Source of the DNA: Nocardioides mangrovicus
GTDB lineage: Bacteria > Actinomycetota > Actinomycetes > Propionibacteriales > Nocardioidaceae
DNA: 64,000 nucleotides
Assembly (NCBI RefSeq): GCF_003674065.1
Contig: NZ_RDBE01000001.1
Coordinates: forward strand, 92,567 to 156,566
Direction: 5' to 3'
In this document: in pieces, positions 44,610-52,686 of the stretch
How the letters are laid out: each line of letters begins with the position of its first letter
How positions within the stretch are numbered: position 1 is the stretch's first letter
Made by a program: the position numbers and the translations under genes
The notes under the pieces: generated by a model
The model's database searches: none
The model's input: only the letters and a program-made list of their open reading frames with translations
What the model was told of the DNA's origin: nothing

Positions 44610-44777
44610 TCACTGCCGGCCGCGAGACACGGCCCCTGATCGTGTCTCAAGGTCCGATAAGCGCGTGACTCCGCCGCCAATGCCTCGGTCGAACTTGAAC
44701 CGGGGGCTATTCGTCAGCTGATCAACGGCGGCTTGAACGGCTTTCACATATCTGAGCAACACGACGGCGTCGCTCAC
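44610..44777 (-). CDS. possible small coupled ORF at the island edge
   Basis: A 55-codon frame whose GTG overlaps the stop of the SDR gene by four bases (GTGA), starting SDAVVLLRYVKAVQAAVDQL. Composition is less GC-rich than the SDR genes and closer to the adjacent HTH-ImmA unit. It may be a real coupled peptide, the broken end of a gene cut by the island, or chance. No domain is recognised. The remaining 44536-44609 stretch holds nothing I can support. Confidence 0.3.
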   Translation of the reverse strand: MSDAVVLLRYVKAVQAAVDQLTNSPRFKFDRGIGGGVTRLSDLETRSGAVSRGRQ

Positions 44778-45511
44778 CAAGGCACCACCCGCCGGTCCTC
44801 CCACAACACCCCGGTCTGAGCGTCCTCGGCCGGGCGGCTGGCCAGCCAGACCGCGGTCTCGGCTCCCTGCTCGGCCGAGCGGGGGGCGTCCGGTCCGCCC
44901 ATGTCGGTGCGGCAGTGGCCCGGGCAGGTGGCGTCGACCAGCACGCCGCGGCGGCCCAGGTTCTGCTCGTGGGCGAGGTTGCGGACGAGGGCGTTGACCC
45001 CGGCCTTGGCCACTCGGTAGGGCGCCAGGCCGCCGGCGTTGCCGGGGCCGCTCATGCGGCCCAGGCAGGCGCTCACCGCGATGACGCGGCCGTGGCGGCG
45101 CTCGATCATGCCCGGCACGAAGCGCGCCATCGTGCGCCAGACGCCGTCGAGGTCGACGGACATGACCCGGCGCCACTCGTCCTCGCTCGTGCGCAGCGTC
45201 TTGGCCGTGCGCTCGCTCATGACAGCGGCCGCGCAGACCAGCACGTCGACGGCGGCCAGTGGTCCCAGCCGGTCCGGCAGCGCGGCGAGGGCGTCGGCGT
45301 CGGCGACGTCGCACCCGAAGCCGACCGCGTCGACGCCCTCGGCCACCAGGTCGGCGGCGGCCGCACCGGCGGAGTCGTCGGTGCGGCCGACCAGCACCAC
45401 GGTGGCGCCCAGCCGGCCCAGGCCGCGGGCGGTGGCCAGGCCGATGCCGCGGCTGCCGCCGGTCACCAGCGCCACCTGGCCCTCGAGCGAGGCCGGCGCC
45501 GGGTCGGTCAC
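44774..45511 (-). CDS. short-chain dehydrogenase/reductase
   Basis: Classical SDR of 245 aa. TGGSRGIGLATA is the cofactor loop, VLVCAAAVMSE replaces the usual NNAG, and the catalytic Ser and Tyr-x-x-x-Lys appear in AVSACLG and PYRVAKAG. The C-terminal CPGHCRTDMGGPDAPRS matches SDRs acting on small carbonyls. The GTG overlaps the stop of the preceding SDR, so they are co-transcribed. Substrate unknown. Confidence 0.9.
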   Translation of the reverse strand: MTDPAPASLEGQVALVTGGSRGIGLATARGLGRLGATVVLVGRTDDSAGAAAADLVAEGVDAVGFGCDVADADALAALPDRLGPLAAVDVLVCAAAVMSERTAKTLRTSEDEWRRVMSVDLDGVWRTMARFVPGMIERRHGRVIAVSACLGRMSGPGNAGGLAPYRVAKAGVNALVRNLAHEQNLGRRGVLVDATCPGHCRTDMGGPDAPRSAEQGAETAVWLASRPAEDAQTGVLWEDRRVVPW

Positions 45512-46326
45512 GACCCCTGCGCCTCCAGGGCCACCGGCTGCCACTCGTTCCAGGTGGCCAGGCGCGACTCGTAGTCCTTGGTCGCGATGTCGAGCGGGGC
45601 CTGGCCGAAGAACACGCGCAGCGGCGGCTCGTCGGCGTCGACGACCTTGAGGATCGGCGCACGGGTGGCGGTGGGGTCGCCCGGGCTCGCCTTGGAGGGG
45701 CGGTTCTGGGCGGCCTCGCGGACGTCGGCGTAGGCCGAGATCTCCTCGCTGTGCGAGGCCGAGGGGCCGGACCAGTCGGTGGAGAAGCCGCCGGGCTCGA
45801 TCAGCGTCACGTGGATGCCGAAGCCCGCCACCTCCTGCGCGAGCGACTGGGAGATGCCCTCCAGCGCCCACTTCGAGGCGTGGTAGGCGCCGACGGTCGG
45901 GAACGCGCTGATCCCGCCGATGCTCGAGACCTGGATGATGTGGCCCGAGCCCTGCTCGCGCATCACCGGGATCGCCGCCTGGGTCACCCAGACCGCGCCG
46001 AAGAGGTTGGTCTCCAGCTGGCTGCGCAGCTCCTCCTCGCTGAGCTCCTCGACCATGCCGAAGTGCCCGTAGCCGGCGTTGTTGACCACCACGTCCAGCC
46101 GGCCGAAGTGCTCGGCCGCCCGAGCCACGGCCGCCCGGTCGGCGTCGCGGTCGGTGACGTCGAGCTGGAGTGGCAGCACGAGGTCGCCGTACTGCTCGAC
46201 CAGCGCGTCGAGCGTCTCGGGCTTGCGGGCCGTTGCCGCCACCCGGTCGCCGCGCTCGAGCGCGGCCTCGGCCCACTCGCGGCCGAAGCCCTTGGACGCA
46301 CCCGTGATGAACCAGACCTTGCTCAC
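45508..46326 (-). CDS. short-chain dehydrogenase/reductase
   Basis: Classical SDR of 272 aa: FITGASKGFGREWAEAAL, VVNNAGYGHFG, QVSSIGGISAF and YHASKWALEGISQSLA give cofactor loop, structural NNAG, catalytic Ser and YxxxK. The variant IEPGGFSTDW is common in NADP-dependent members. I prefer GTG 46326 (GAGGAG nine bases upstream) to GTG 46332, which lies too close. First gene of a coupled SDR pair; no regulator is adjacent, and the substrate cannot be inferred. Confidence 0.9.
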   Translation of the reverse strand: MSKVWFITGASKGFGREWAEAALERGDRVAATARKPETLDALVEQYGDLVLPLQLDVTDRDADRAAVARAAEHFGRLDVVVNNAGYGHFGMVEELSEEELRSQLETNLFGAVWVTQAAIPVMREQGSGHIIQVSSIGGISAFPTVGAYHASKWALEGISQSLAQEVAGFGIHVTLIEPGGFSTDWSGPSASHSEEISAYADVREAAQNRPSKASPGDPTATRAPILKVVDADEPPLRVFFGQAPLDIATKDYESRLATWNEWQPVALEAQGS

Positions 46327-46410
46327 GATCACTCACTCCTCATCGCGCGACAGCGTTCTACGTACCTCGGGCCAACCGGCTCGAGGTCGCTGCCATTCCG
46401 TGAAGAGCAC

Positions 46411-47148
46411 CTACCAGGGCTGGATGCCGGTCTCGTCGCGGAAGGTGCCGGACGGCCCGTCGTCGGGCAGCGTCGCCAGCTCGAGGAAGATCGCCGCGCC
46501 CTGCTCGGGCGTGCGGTGGCCCTGGTGAGCGTTGAGGTCGGTGGCCACGTAACCGGGGCAGCCGGCGTTGATCAACACGCCCGTCCCGGCCAGCTCCTTG
46601 GCGTACTGCACGGTCACGGCGTTGAGGTAGGTCTTGCTGGGGGAGTAGGCCGCCGAGATGGGGCCGACCGCGTCGGCCTGCGCGGTCTGCAGGGTGAGCG
46701 AGCCGACGGTGCTGGAGACGTTGACGATGCGCGGCGAGGCGGCTTGGCGCAGCAGCGGCAGCATCGCGTTGGTCGTCCGGATGACGCCGACGACGTTGGT
46801 GTCGACCACCTCGAGCACCTGCGACGCGCTGACCTTCGTCGGCTCCTGCGGGCTGCCTCCGGTGATGGCTGCGTTGTTGACGAGGACGTCGAGGCCGCCC
46901 TCGCCCTCGAGCTGGGCGGCGGCCGCCGCGACGCTCTCGTCGTCGGTCACGTCGAGCGGGACGCCGAACACGTCGAGGCCCTCGGCGCGCAGCTTCTCCA
47001 CGGCCGCCTCGCGTCGACCGGTGTCGCGGGCGCCGACGCCCACGCGGAACCCGCGGCGCGCGAGCCCGGCGGCGATCTCGTAGCCGATGCCCTTGTTGGC
47101 GCCGGTGACCAGCGCGATCCTCGTGTTCTCGGTGCTGTTCTGTGTCAT
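46411..47148 (-). CDS. short-chain dehydrogenase/reductase
   Basis: SDR of 245 aa resembling carbonyl-reductase-like members: VTGANKGIGYEIAAGLARRG, VLVNNAAITGG, VNVSSTVGSL and YSPSKTYLNAVTVQYAKEL. The catalytic set (Ser, Tyr, Lys) is complete. ATG 47148. It is divergent from the LysR gene at 47251 with a clear palindrome between, so it is the likely target of that regulator. Inducer and substrate unknown. Confidence 0.9.
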   Translation of the reverse strand: MTQNSTENTRIALVTGANKGIGYEIAAGLARRGFRVGVGARDTGRREAAVEKLRAEGLDVFGVPLDVTDDESVAAAAAQLEGEGGLDVLVNNAAITGGSPQEPTKVSASQVLEVVDTNVVGVIRTTNAMLPLLRQAASPRIVNVSSTVGSLTLQTAQADAVGPISAAYSPSKTYLNAVTVQYAKELAGTGVLINAGCPGYVATDLNAHQGHRTPEQGAAIFLELATLPDDGPSGTFRDETGIQPW

Positions 47149-47201
47149 GCCTCGATCGTGTGCCGAGGGTCGTCGCGGATCAAAGATCGATCGGGTCAGG
47201 C

Positions 47202-47222
47202 CCGATACCGCAGGGGTATCGG
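47202..47222. promoter_or_regulatory. LysR-type operator (ATAC-N7-GTAT)
   Basis: CCGATACC-gcagg-GGTATCGG is a perfect 8-bp inverted repeat in the divergent SDR/LysR gap. It contains ATAC-N7-GTAT, a classic LysR-type recognition pattern, and ends 16 bases before the LysR -10 element, allowing both autoregulation and control of the SDR. Confidence 0.65.
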
Positions 47223-47238
47223 TGCTGGCCGGCGGGCG

Positions 47239-47244
47239 TAGCGT
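47239..47244 (+). promoter_or_regulatory. -10 element, leaderless (LysR gene)
   Basis: TAGCGT, six bases, then the GTG at 47251; no ribosome-binding site. Confidence 0.6.
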
Positions 47245-47250
47245 GAAGGC

Positions 47251-48093
47251 GTGGAGACCCGCGAGCTGCGCTACTTCGTGGCGGTGGCCGAGGAGGCCCA
47301 CTTCGGCCGCGCCGCCGACCGGCTGGGCATGTCGCAGCCGCCGCTGTCGCGCGCGATCGCGCAGCTGGAGCGCCGGCTCGGTGTCGAGCTGCTGGTCCGC
47401 ACGCCGCGTGGGGTCACCCTCACCGTCGCCGGGCGGACGCTGCTCAGCGAGGGGCGCGCCGCCCTCGCCGCGGTGGCGGCGGCCGAGCGGCGCACCCGGC
47501 GCCGGGCCGGGACGCCGCACGATTCAGTGGTGCTCACCGCCAAGGCCGGGGCCTCGAGCGAGCTGATGGTCAAGCTGCTCGACGCCTACGCCACCGAGCC
47601 CGACGCCGCCGAGGTGGAGGTGGTGCTCAGCCCGCCGGGCCACCAGGCGCCCATGCTGCGCGACGGCCGGGCCGACGTCGCCGTGCTGCACCGTCCCTTC
47701 GACGACCTCAGCGGCTTCGACATCACCCCACTGACCACGGAGTCGCAGGTGCTCATCGTGCCCGCCGGGCACCCGCTGAGCACCCGCGTGGCGATGAGCG
47801 TCGAGGAGGCGACGTCGATCCCGGACCTCCCGTTGCCTCGCTGGCCGCACCTGGACGGCACGTACCCCGAGGGACCCGGGCCGGAGCTGCACGACCTGAC
47901 CCAGGTGCTCCAGCTGGTGCGGCTGGGGCGCACGGCCGTGGTGCTGCCGGAGTCGGTGCAGGCCAACCTGCGCGACGGCCTCGCCGTCGTCCGCCTGCTC
48001 GACGCGCCCCAGGTGACCACGGTGCTGGCCTGGCCGCCGCACAGCACGTCGGGCGGAGTCGCCGGGCTGGTGCGCACCGCCGAGCGACTCTGA
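47251..48093 (+). CDS. LysR family transcriptional regulator
   Basis: Regulator of 280 aa. Winged HTH at residues 1-60: ELRYFVAVAEEAHFGRAADR, SQPPLSRAIAQLERRLGVEL. A PBP2-type effector domain follows (about 90-275). The GTG start begins directly with the ETRELRYF of the family. Likely target is the divergent SDR at 46411-47148. The gene ends 13 nt from the convergent TetR stop. Confidence 0.93.
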   Translation: METRELRYFVAVAEEAHFGRAADRLGMSQPPLSRAIAQLERRLGVELLVRTPRGVTLTVAGRTLLSEGRAALAAVAAAERRTRRRAGTPHDSVVLTAKAGASSELMVKLLDAYATEPDAAEVEVVLSPPGHQAPMLRDGRADVAVLHRPFDDLSGFDITPLTTESQVLIVPAGHPLSTRVAMSVEEATSIPDLPLPRWPHLDGTYPEGPGPELHDLTQVLQLVRLGRTAVVLPESVQANLRDGLAVVRLLDAPQVTTVLAWPPHSTSGGVAGLVRTAERL

Positions 48094-48106
48094 GGCGCAG
48101 GCAAGC

Positions 48107-48685
48107 TCAGCCCAGGGCCGTGCTCGCCGCGCGCAGGTCGGCCAGCGCCGAGGTGGTGTAGGTCGCCAACGGCTCCTCGGCCGCCTGATCCGACTCCGAC
48201 CAGGCGGCGTAGCCGCGCTTGAAGGCCAGCACGCCCAGCTCGGCGGCGAGCTCCGCCGTCGCCTCGGGGACGCCGCGGGCGATCAGGGCCTCGGTCATCG
48301 CGGCGGCCAGGCCGACGCTCTTGAGGGCGTCGCGCTCCTGGAGCTCGCCGCTCGCTGCCACGGCGGCCTTGAGCCGCGGGCCCAGCTCGCGGTTCTGCGG
48401 TCCCATCTCCGCCGAGGCGCGTTCGAGCCCGGCGGCGACCGCCGCCAGCGGGGTCGAGCCCTCGGGTGCGTCCGCGATGCCCTCGGCCAGCAGCCGGCTC
48501 AGCGTCTCCTGGCCCGCGACCAGCAGCTCGCGCTTGTCGGGGAAGTGCCGGAAGAAGGTGCTCTTGGTGACGCCCGCCCGCTCGGCGATCTGGGCCACCG
48601 TCGTGTCGTCGTAGCCCTGCTCAGTGAAGAGGTCGACGGCGGCCACGACGAGCCGGAAGCGCGCGTCGGGTGCCCAGCGAGCCAT
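48107..48685 (-). CDS. TetR family transcriptional regulator
   Basis: Repressor of 192 aa with the HTH at residues 12-55 (VAAVDLFTEQGYDDTTVAQI, AERAGVTKSTFFRHFPDK) and a helical effector domain. ATG 48685 is divergent from the reductase gene at 48769. The shared gap holds two copies of a 20-bp palindromic operator in opposite orientation, so this protein very probably represses both genes. Confidence 0.93.
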   Translation of the reverse strand: MARWAPDARFRLVVAAVDLFTEQGYDDTTVAQIAERAGVTKSTFFRHFPDKRELLVAGQETLSRLLAEGIADAPEGSTPLAAVAAGLERASAEMGPQNRELGPRLKAAVAASGELQERDALKSVGLAAAMTEALIARGVPEATAELAAELGVLAFKRGYAAWSESDQAAEEPLATYTTSALADLRAASTALG

Positions 48686-48700
48686 GGCCCCATCCTAGGC

Positions 48701-48752
48701 GATGGGATACTTGTCCCATCGCCTGCTATGGTGATGGGACAAGTATCCCATC
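48701..48752. promoter_or_regulatory. paired TetR operators, exact reverse complements
   Basis: GATGGGATACTTGTCCCATC (48701-48720) and GATGGGACAAGTATCCCATC (48733-48752) are exact reverse complements of each other, and each is itself a GATGGGA-N6-TCCCATC palindrome. TATGGT (48727-48732) between them could be the -10 of the rightward promoter. Center-to-center spacing is 32 bp, about three helical turns. Confidence 0.8.
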
Positions 48753-48768
48753 ACTGACTGGAGTCACC

Positions 48769-49650
48769 ATGCAGGTCTTCGTCACCGGCGGCACCGGGCT
48801 CGTCGGCTCGGCGGTCGTCGCCGAGCTCATCGGCCACGGTCACCGCGTCGCCGTGCTCACCCGGTCCGACGCCTCGGCCGCCGCTGCCACCGGGGCCGGC
48901 GCCACCCCGGTCCGCGGCTCCATCGCCGACCTCGACGCCGTGCGCACAGCCGCCGCCGAGGCCGAGGGCGTCATCCACCTGGCGTTCGCGAACGACTTCA
49001 GCGGACCTGACGCGCTGACGCGCGCGATCGAGGAGGAGACCGCTGCGGTGGCCACCATCGGGGAGGCGCTCGTCGGCAGCGACCGGCCCTTCGTGGTGGT
49101 CTCCGGCACGCCGTGGATCGCGGGGCGGGCGGCCACCGAGGCCGACCCGCTCCCCACCGACGGGCCCGTGGGGGGACGCGGCCGCTCGGTGAACGCCGCG
49201 CTGGCGCTGGCCGAGAAGGGCGTACGGGTCTCGGCGGTGCGGCTGCCCCGCACCGTGCACCGCGACGGTGAGGGCGGCTTCGCGGGCCTGCTCACCACCA
49301 TCGCCCGCAGCAGCGAACGCTCGGGCTACCCCGGCGACGGCAGCAACCGGTGGCCGGCCGTGCACGCGCTCGACGCCGCCGCGCTCTTCCGGCTCGCCCT
49401 CGAGCAGGCCCCGGCCGGCACGGCCTGGCACGCGGTCGCCGACGAGGGTGACGCCGTGCGCGACATCGCCGCGGTGATCGGGCGACGGCTGGGCCTGCCG
49501 GTCGAGTCGGTGCCGCCGGAGACCTTCGGTGAGCTGGGGCCGATCTTCGCCGCCGACCAGCCCGCCACGAGCACCCGCACCCGCGAGGAGCTCGGCTGGA
49601 CGCCGACCCACCCGAGCCTGCTCGACGACCTCGAGCTGCTGGAGCCCTGA
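48769..49650 (+). CDS. NAD-dependent epimerase/dehydratase family protein
   Basis: Extended/atypical SDR of 293 aa: VTGGTGLVGSAVVAELIGHG is the Rossmann loop, then GVIHLAF. The catalytic Tyr-x-x-x-Lys is not evident (VNAALALAEKG at the usual position lacks Tyr), so activity may be altered, as in other atypical members. ATG 48769 has GGAG upstream. Under the paired TetR operators; the substrate could be the compound sensed by that TetR. Confidence 0.85.
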   Translation: MQVFVTGGTGLVGSAVVAELIGHGHRVAVLTRSDASAAAATGAGATPVRGSIADLDAVRTAAAEAEGVIHLAFANDFSGPDALTRAIEEETAAVATIGEALVGSDRPFVVVSGTPWIAGRAATEADPLPTDGPVGGRGRSVNAALALAEKGVRVSAVRLPRTVHRDGEGGFAGLLTTIARSSERSGYPGDGSNRWPAVHALDAAALFRLALEQAPAGTAWHAVADEGDAVRDIAAVIGRRLGLPVESVPPETFGELGPIFAADQPATSTRTREELGWTPTHPSLLDDLELLEP

Positions 49651-49655
49651 GCCGA

Positions 49656-50582
49656 TCAGGCGAGTCGCTGCGCCAGCTCGCGTCCCAGGGCGTGGCCGGA
49701 GAGCCAGGCGGTCTCCACTTTCGGCGAGGCGCCCCAGCCGTCGCCGCAGACGCCGATGCCGTCGACCAATGCGAACGGTTCGTCACGCTCGCCGACCGGA
49801 CGGGCGTAGGTCCAGCGCTGCACGGCGCGGTAGGTGGGCTCGGGCAGCCGCAGCAGCGCCTGCAGGGCCACCTGGAGGCCGAGGGCGGCGGCGTTCGGGT
49901 CGGCCAGGTGCTGGCGCGCGAACGACGCGGTGGAGTGGGCCACCAGCACCGGCGCGTCGTCGCCGCGGCGCCGGCCGTCGTCGGCCACCCAGGCCAGCGC
50001 GGGGTGGTCGGAGACGAACGCGCCGTCGAAGTGGCCGCTGGGACTGACCGTGTCCCAGGTGCGCTCGGGCAGCCGCAGCGTGAGGGCGAGGACGGGCTCG
50101 AACTCGCGGTCCAGCCGGTCGGCGAGCGGGTGGCCCTCGGGGACCAGTCGCCGCGCCTGGGGGTCCGGCATGGCCAACACCACCGTGGCGGCCGCGGGAA
50201 GGGCGGCGACGTCCTCGCGGGTCACCTCGAGGCCGCGCGCCAGGTCCTCCACCAGCGTCTGCAGCCCGAACGGCGTACCCCACCGCACCGGGCCCTGCTT
50301 GAGCTGCGGCTCGTCGTCGCCGAGCACGCAGAAGGTGTCGGTCCACGGCCGGGCCAGTCCCGCCTCGTGCCAGCCGTCCACCACCGCCGCGAAGGCGTCG
50401 TCGGAGACGGTCAGGTACGACGCGCCGACGTCGGCGGGCCGGCCGGCACCCCCGTGCCGGGCCATGCGACCACCGACCCGGTGGCCACGGTCGAGCACCC
50501 GCACCGCGAGCCCGGCCTCCTGCAGCGCCCGCGCGCAGGCCACGCCGGAGATCCCAGCGCCGACCACCACGACGTCAGTCAT
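49656..50582 (-). CDS. FAD-dependent amine oxidase-like protein (renalase-like)
   Basis: Flavoprotein of 308 aa. VVVGAGISGVACARALQEAG is the FAD dinucleotide fold, GHRVGGRMARHGG the conserved second motif, and IGVCGDGWGASPKVETAW the C-terminal FAD contact; together they match the renalase/NAD(P)-binding FAD oxidoreductase group. Start is ATG 50582; an in-frame GTG at 50588 is possible. Follows a small membrane protein gene and a larger amine-oxidase-like gene, all on one strand. Substrate unknown. Confidence 0.85.
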   Translation of the reverse strand: MTDVVVVGAGISGVACARALQEAGLAVRVLDRGHRVGGRMARHGGAGRPADVGASYLTVSDDAFAAVVDGWHEAGLARPWTDTFCVLGDDEPQLKQGPVRWGTPFGLQTLVEDLARGLEVTREDVAALPAAATVVLAMPDPQARRLVPEGHPLADRLDREFEPVLALTLRLPERTWDTVSPSGHFDGAFVSDHPALAWVADDGRRRGDDAPVLVAHSTASFARQHLADPNAAALGLQVALQALLRLPEPTYRAVQRWTYARPVGERDEPFALVDGIGVCGDGWGASPKVETAWLSGHALGRELAQRLA

Positions 50583-50594
50583 GCCCACAGCACA

Positions 50595-51008
50595 TCACCC
50601 GGCCGCCACCACGGCGACGGCGGCCGAGACCGCGCCGAGCACCGCCGCCGCGCACCGCCAGCGGTCCACCACCAGCAGCCGGGCGACACGCGTCGTGTCG
50701 TGCGTCCGCAGCCGACCGTGCAGGGGAGCGGCGAGCGTGGCGGTGACGACGAGGGACGCGGCGCCGCCGAGCAGCCCGACGACGGCGAGCGGGCCGGGCC
50801 CGGCGGCCACGAGCACGCCGCCGCAGACGACCAGCAGCGCGTAGACCAGGCCGACCAGCGGCGTGATGCGCGAGGAGTGGCGCCCATGGATCGTGGGCCA
50901 CTGCGCGGCGTCGTGCGCGGCCAGCGCGGGGTAGACCAGCACGGTCACGGTCAGCTGGAACCCCGCGTGCAGCGCCGAGGCGAGCGCGAAGGCGACCACC
51001 GGAGTCAT
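50595..51008 (-). CDS. four-helix membrane protein, unknown function
   Basis: Protein of 137 aa with four predicted helices (about residues 5-25, 45-65, 70-92 and 115-135). Conserved-looking charged residues sit in short loops (HGRHSSRITPLVG). It resembles small DUF1772-like membrane proteins only in general form. ATG 51008 is seven nt after the stop of the upstream flavoprotein gene, so the two are probably co-transcribed; twelve nt follow before the next start. Confidence 0.65.
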   Translation of the reverse strand: MTPVVAFALASALHAGFQLTVTVLVYPALAAHDAAQWPTIHGRHSSRITPLVGLVYALLVVCGGVLVAAGPGPLAVVGLLGGAASLVVTATLAAPLHGRLRTHDTTRVARLLVVDRWRCAAAVLGAVSAAVAVVAAG

Positions 51009-51015
51009 CGGCGGC

Positions 51016-52248
51016 TCACGCGGTGCCCGCGAGCACCGCGTCGGCCGCCCGCTGCCCACTCACCAGGGCGCCCTGGATGGACCCGGTGTCGCGGTGGTCG
51101 CCGCAGACCACGACGTCGCCCACCCGCACCGGCCGCGCGGTCGTGAACGGCGGCGGCTGCGCGGGCAGCGCGTCGGGCACCTCGTGGCGGGCGACCACCT
51201 CCCAGCCGCGCGCGTCGGCGCCGAGCAGCTCCGCGGCGTGGCGGCGCATCGCCGGCTCCTCGACCACCCGGCCCGGACCGAGCAGCGCCGAGCCCTGCAC
51301 CAGATGGCGGTCCGGCGGGGCGTAGCTGGGGGCCGCGTCCGAGACCACCGCGGTGTTCACCAGCGGCCCGGTCGGCCGGGCGCGGGCGTCGACGTGCAGC
51401 AGGTCGCTGCTCTCGGTCCGCTTCGCCGACCACCACACGGTCACCACGCCCTTGGTGGCCCTCGCCTCGACGCCGGTCAGACCGTGCGCCGCGCCGGCGT
51501 CCGTGGCGACGACGACGTGCGGGGCGCGCCAGGTGCCCTCGGTGGTGCTGACCTGCGAGCGACCGACGGCGGTGACCCGGTGCCCCAGCCGCACCCGGGC
51601 ACCGAGGGGCCGGGCCAGCTGCTCGGGCAGCGCCTGCATCCCCTCGGCCGGCAGCGCGGGGACCCCGCGCAGGAACGAGGACACCAGCAGCAGCGCGAAC
51701 CGGTCGGCGGTCGAGCCGTCGTCCTCCAGGAGCACACCGGCCAGGAACCCGTCGACCACCCGGCGCAGCACGCCGCGTGCGCCGGCGCGGTCGAGCGCCT
51801 CGCCGCGGGCGACGTCGTCGTGGGCCTCCAGAACCCGGGCGAGTGGGCCTCGGTGGGGGCGCAGCAGCGGCGCCACCCACCGCAGCAGGCCCAGCACCTC
51901 GCCGGGACGGGTCAGCGTGCTGGCCAGCGTGCCCGGCAGCAGACCGGGCTCGCGCAGCGGATGGCCGAGCATGACCCGCCCCTGCTCGGTCGCGGCCACC
52001 ACCCCGGCGCCGAACGCCTGAAGCCCCAGCGCGTCGACGTCGACCCACCGGCGGACCGCGGGGTAGGCGGGGTTGAGCAGCTGGAAGCCCCGGTCGACCA
52101 GGAAGCCGTCCACCCGGTCGGTGCGGATCCGGCCGCCGACCGCGTCCGCCGCCTCCAGCACCACCACCTCGCGACCGGCCTCGACCAGGGCTGCGGCGCA
52201 CCGCAGCCCGGCCAGTCCGGCGCCCACCACCACGACGTCGGCGTCCAC
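51016..52248 (-). CDS. FAD-dependent protoporphyrinogen oxidase-like/amine oxidase protein
   Basis: Flavoprotein of 410 aa: DVVVVGAGLAGLRCAAALVE binds FAD, EAADAVGGRIRTDRVDGF is the GG doublet motif, and VVCGDHRDTGSIQGALVSG the C-terminal FAD contact. The family includes phytoene desaturase-like and PPOX-like enzymes; no evidence places it in haem synthesis here. GTG 52248 starts the protein exactly at DADVVVVG; GTG 52284 would add twelve residues. Divergent from the rhodanese gene. Confidence 0.85.
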   Translation of the reverse strand: MDADVVVVGAGLAGLRCAAALVEAGREVVVLEAADAVGGRIRTDRVDGFLVDRGFQLLNPAYPAVRRWVDVDALGLQAFGAGVVAATEQGRVMLGHPLREPGLLPGTLASTLTRPGEVLGLLRWVAPLLRPHRGPLARVLEAHDDVARGEALDRAGARGVLRRVVDGFLAGVLLEDDGSTADRFALLLVSSFLRGVPALPAEGMQALPEQLARPLGARVRLGHRVTAVGRSQVSTTEGTWRAPHVVVATDAGAAHGLTGVEARATKGVVTVWWSAKRTESSDLLHVDARARPTGPLVNTAVVSDAAPSYAPPDRHLVQGSALLGPGRVVEEPAMRRHAAELLGADARGWEVVARHEVPDALPAQPPPFTTARPVRVGDVVVCGDHRDTGSIQGALVSGQRAADAVLAGTA

Positions 52249-52290
52249 GGCGGACCGGTACCCAGCCGAGCGCGGCTGACGCACCCCTGC

Positions 52291-52296
52291 CAGGCT
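52291..52296 (+). promoter_or_regulatory. candidate -10 element, leaderless (rhodanese gene)
   Basis: CAGGCT, six bases, then ATG 52303. Differs from TAGGCT of menG and the DUF4229 gene only in the first base; no ribosome-binding site. Confidence 0.45.
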
Positions 52297-52302
52297 CGGG
52301 GC

Positions 52303-52686
52303 ATGACCTCACCGGGCCGGAGCATCGAGGAGCTGCTGGACCAGGCGCGGAGCCGGCTGGACCGCCTCGACCCCCACCAGGCCCTCCAGGCACAGCAGGA
52401 CGGCGCGATGCTCGTCGACGTACGCCCGCAGGCCAATCGTGAGGCCGAGGGCGAGCTGCCCGGGGCGGTGGTGCTCGAGCGGATCGTGCTCGAGTGGCGG
52501 CTCGACCCCGCCAGCGACGCCCGGTTGGCGGAGGCCGCCTACGACCTGCAGGTGGTGGTGGTCTGCAACGAGGGCTATTCCTCCAGCCTGGCCGCGGCCA
52601 CGCTGCAGGGCCTCGGGCTCACCCGCGCGACCGACCTCGTCGGCGGCTTCCGCGCCTGGAAGGACGCCGGGCTGCCCACCGCTTAG
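52303..52686 (+). CDS. rhodanese-like domain protein
   Basis: Single rhodanese domain of 127 aa. LVDVRPQANREAEGELPGA is the N-terminal part, and VVCNEGYSSSLAA the active-site loop with the persulfide-forming Cys; AWKDAGLP closes the domain. Such proteins move sulfur or detoxify cyanide, and context gives no clear role. The stop overlaps the convergent formylglycine-generating enzyme stop by three bases. Confidence 0.9.
   Translation: MTSPGRSIEELLDQARSRLDRLDPHQALQAQQDGAMLVDVRPQANREAEGELPGAVVLERIVLEWRLDPASDARLAEAAYDLQVVVVCNEGYSSSLAAATLQGLGLTRATDLVGGFRAWKDAGLPTA

Noticed and set aside
42944-44777. Integrated prophage or transposon at the low-GC unit
   Set aside because: No integrase, transposase, tRNA or flanking direct repeat is visible; only the two-gene unit and one doubtful small frame are supported.
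49656-52248. Carotenoid or haem biosynthesis role for the two flavoproteins
   Set aside because: Only general FAD motifs are present, and no carotenoid or late haem gene is adjacent.
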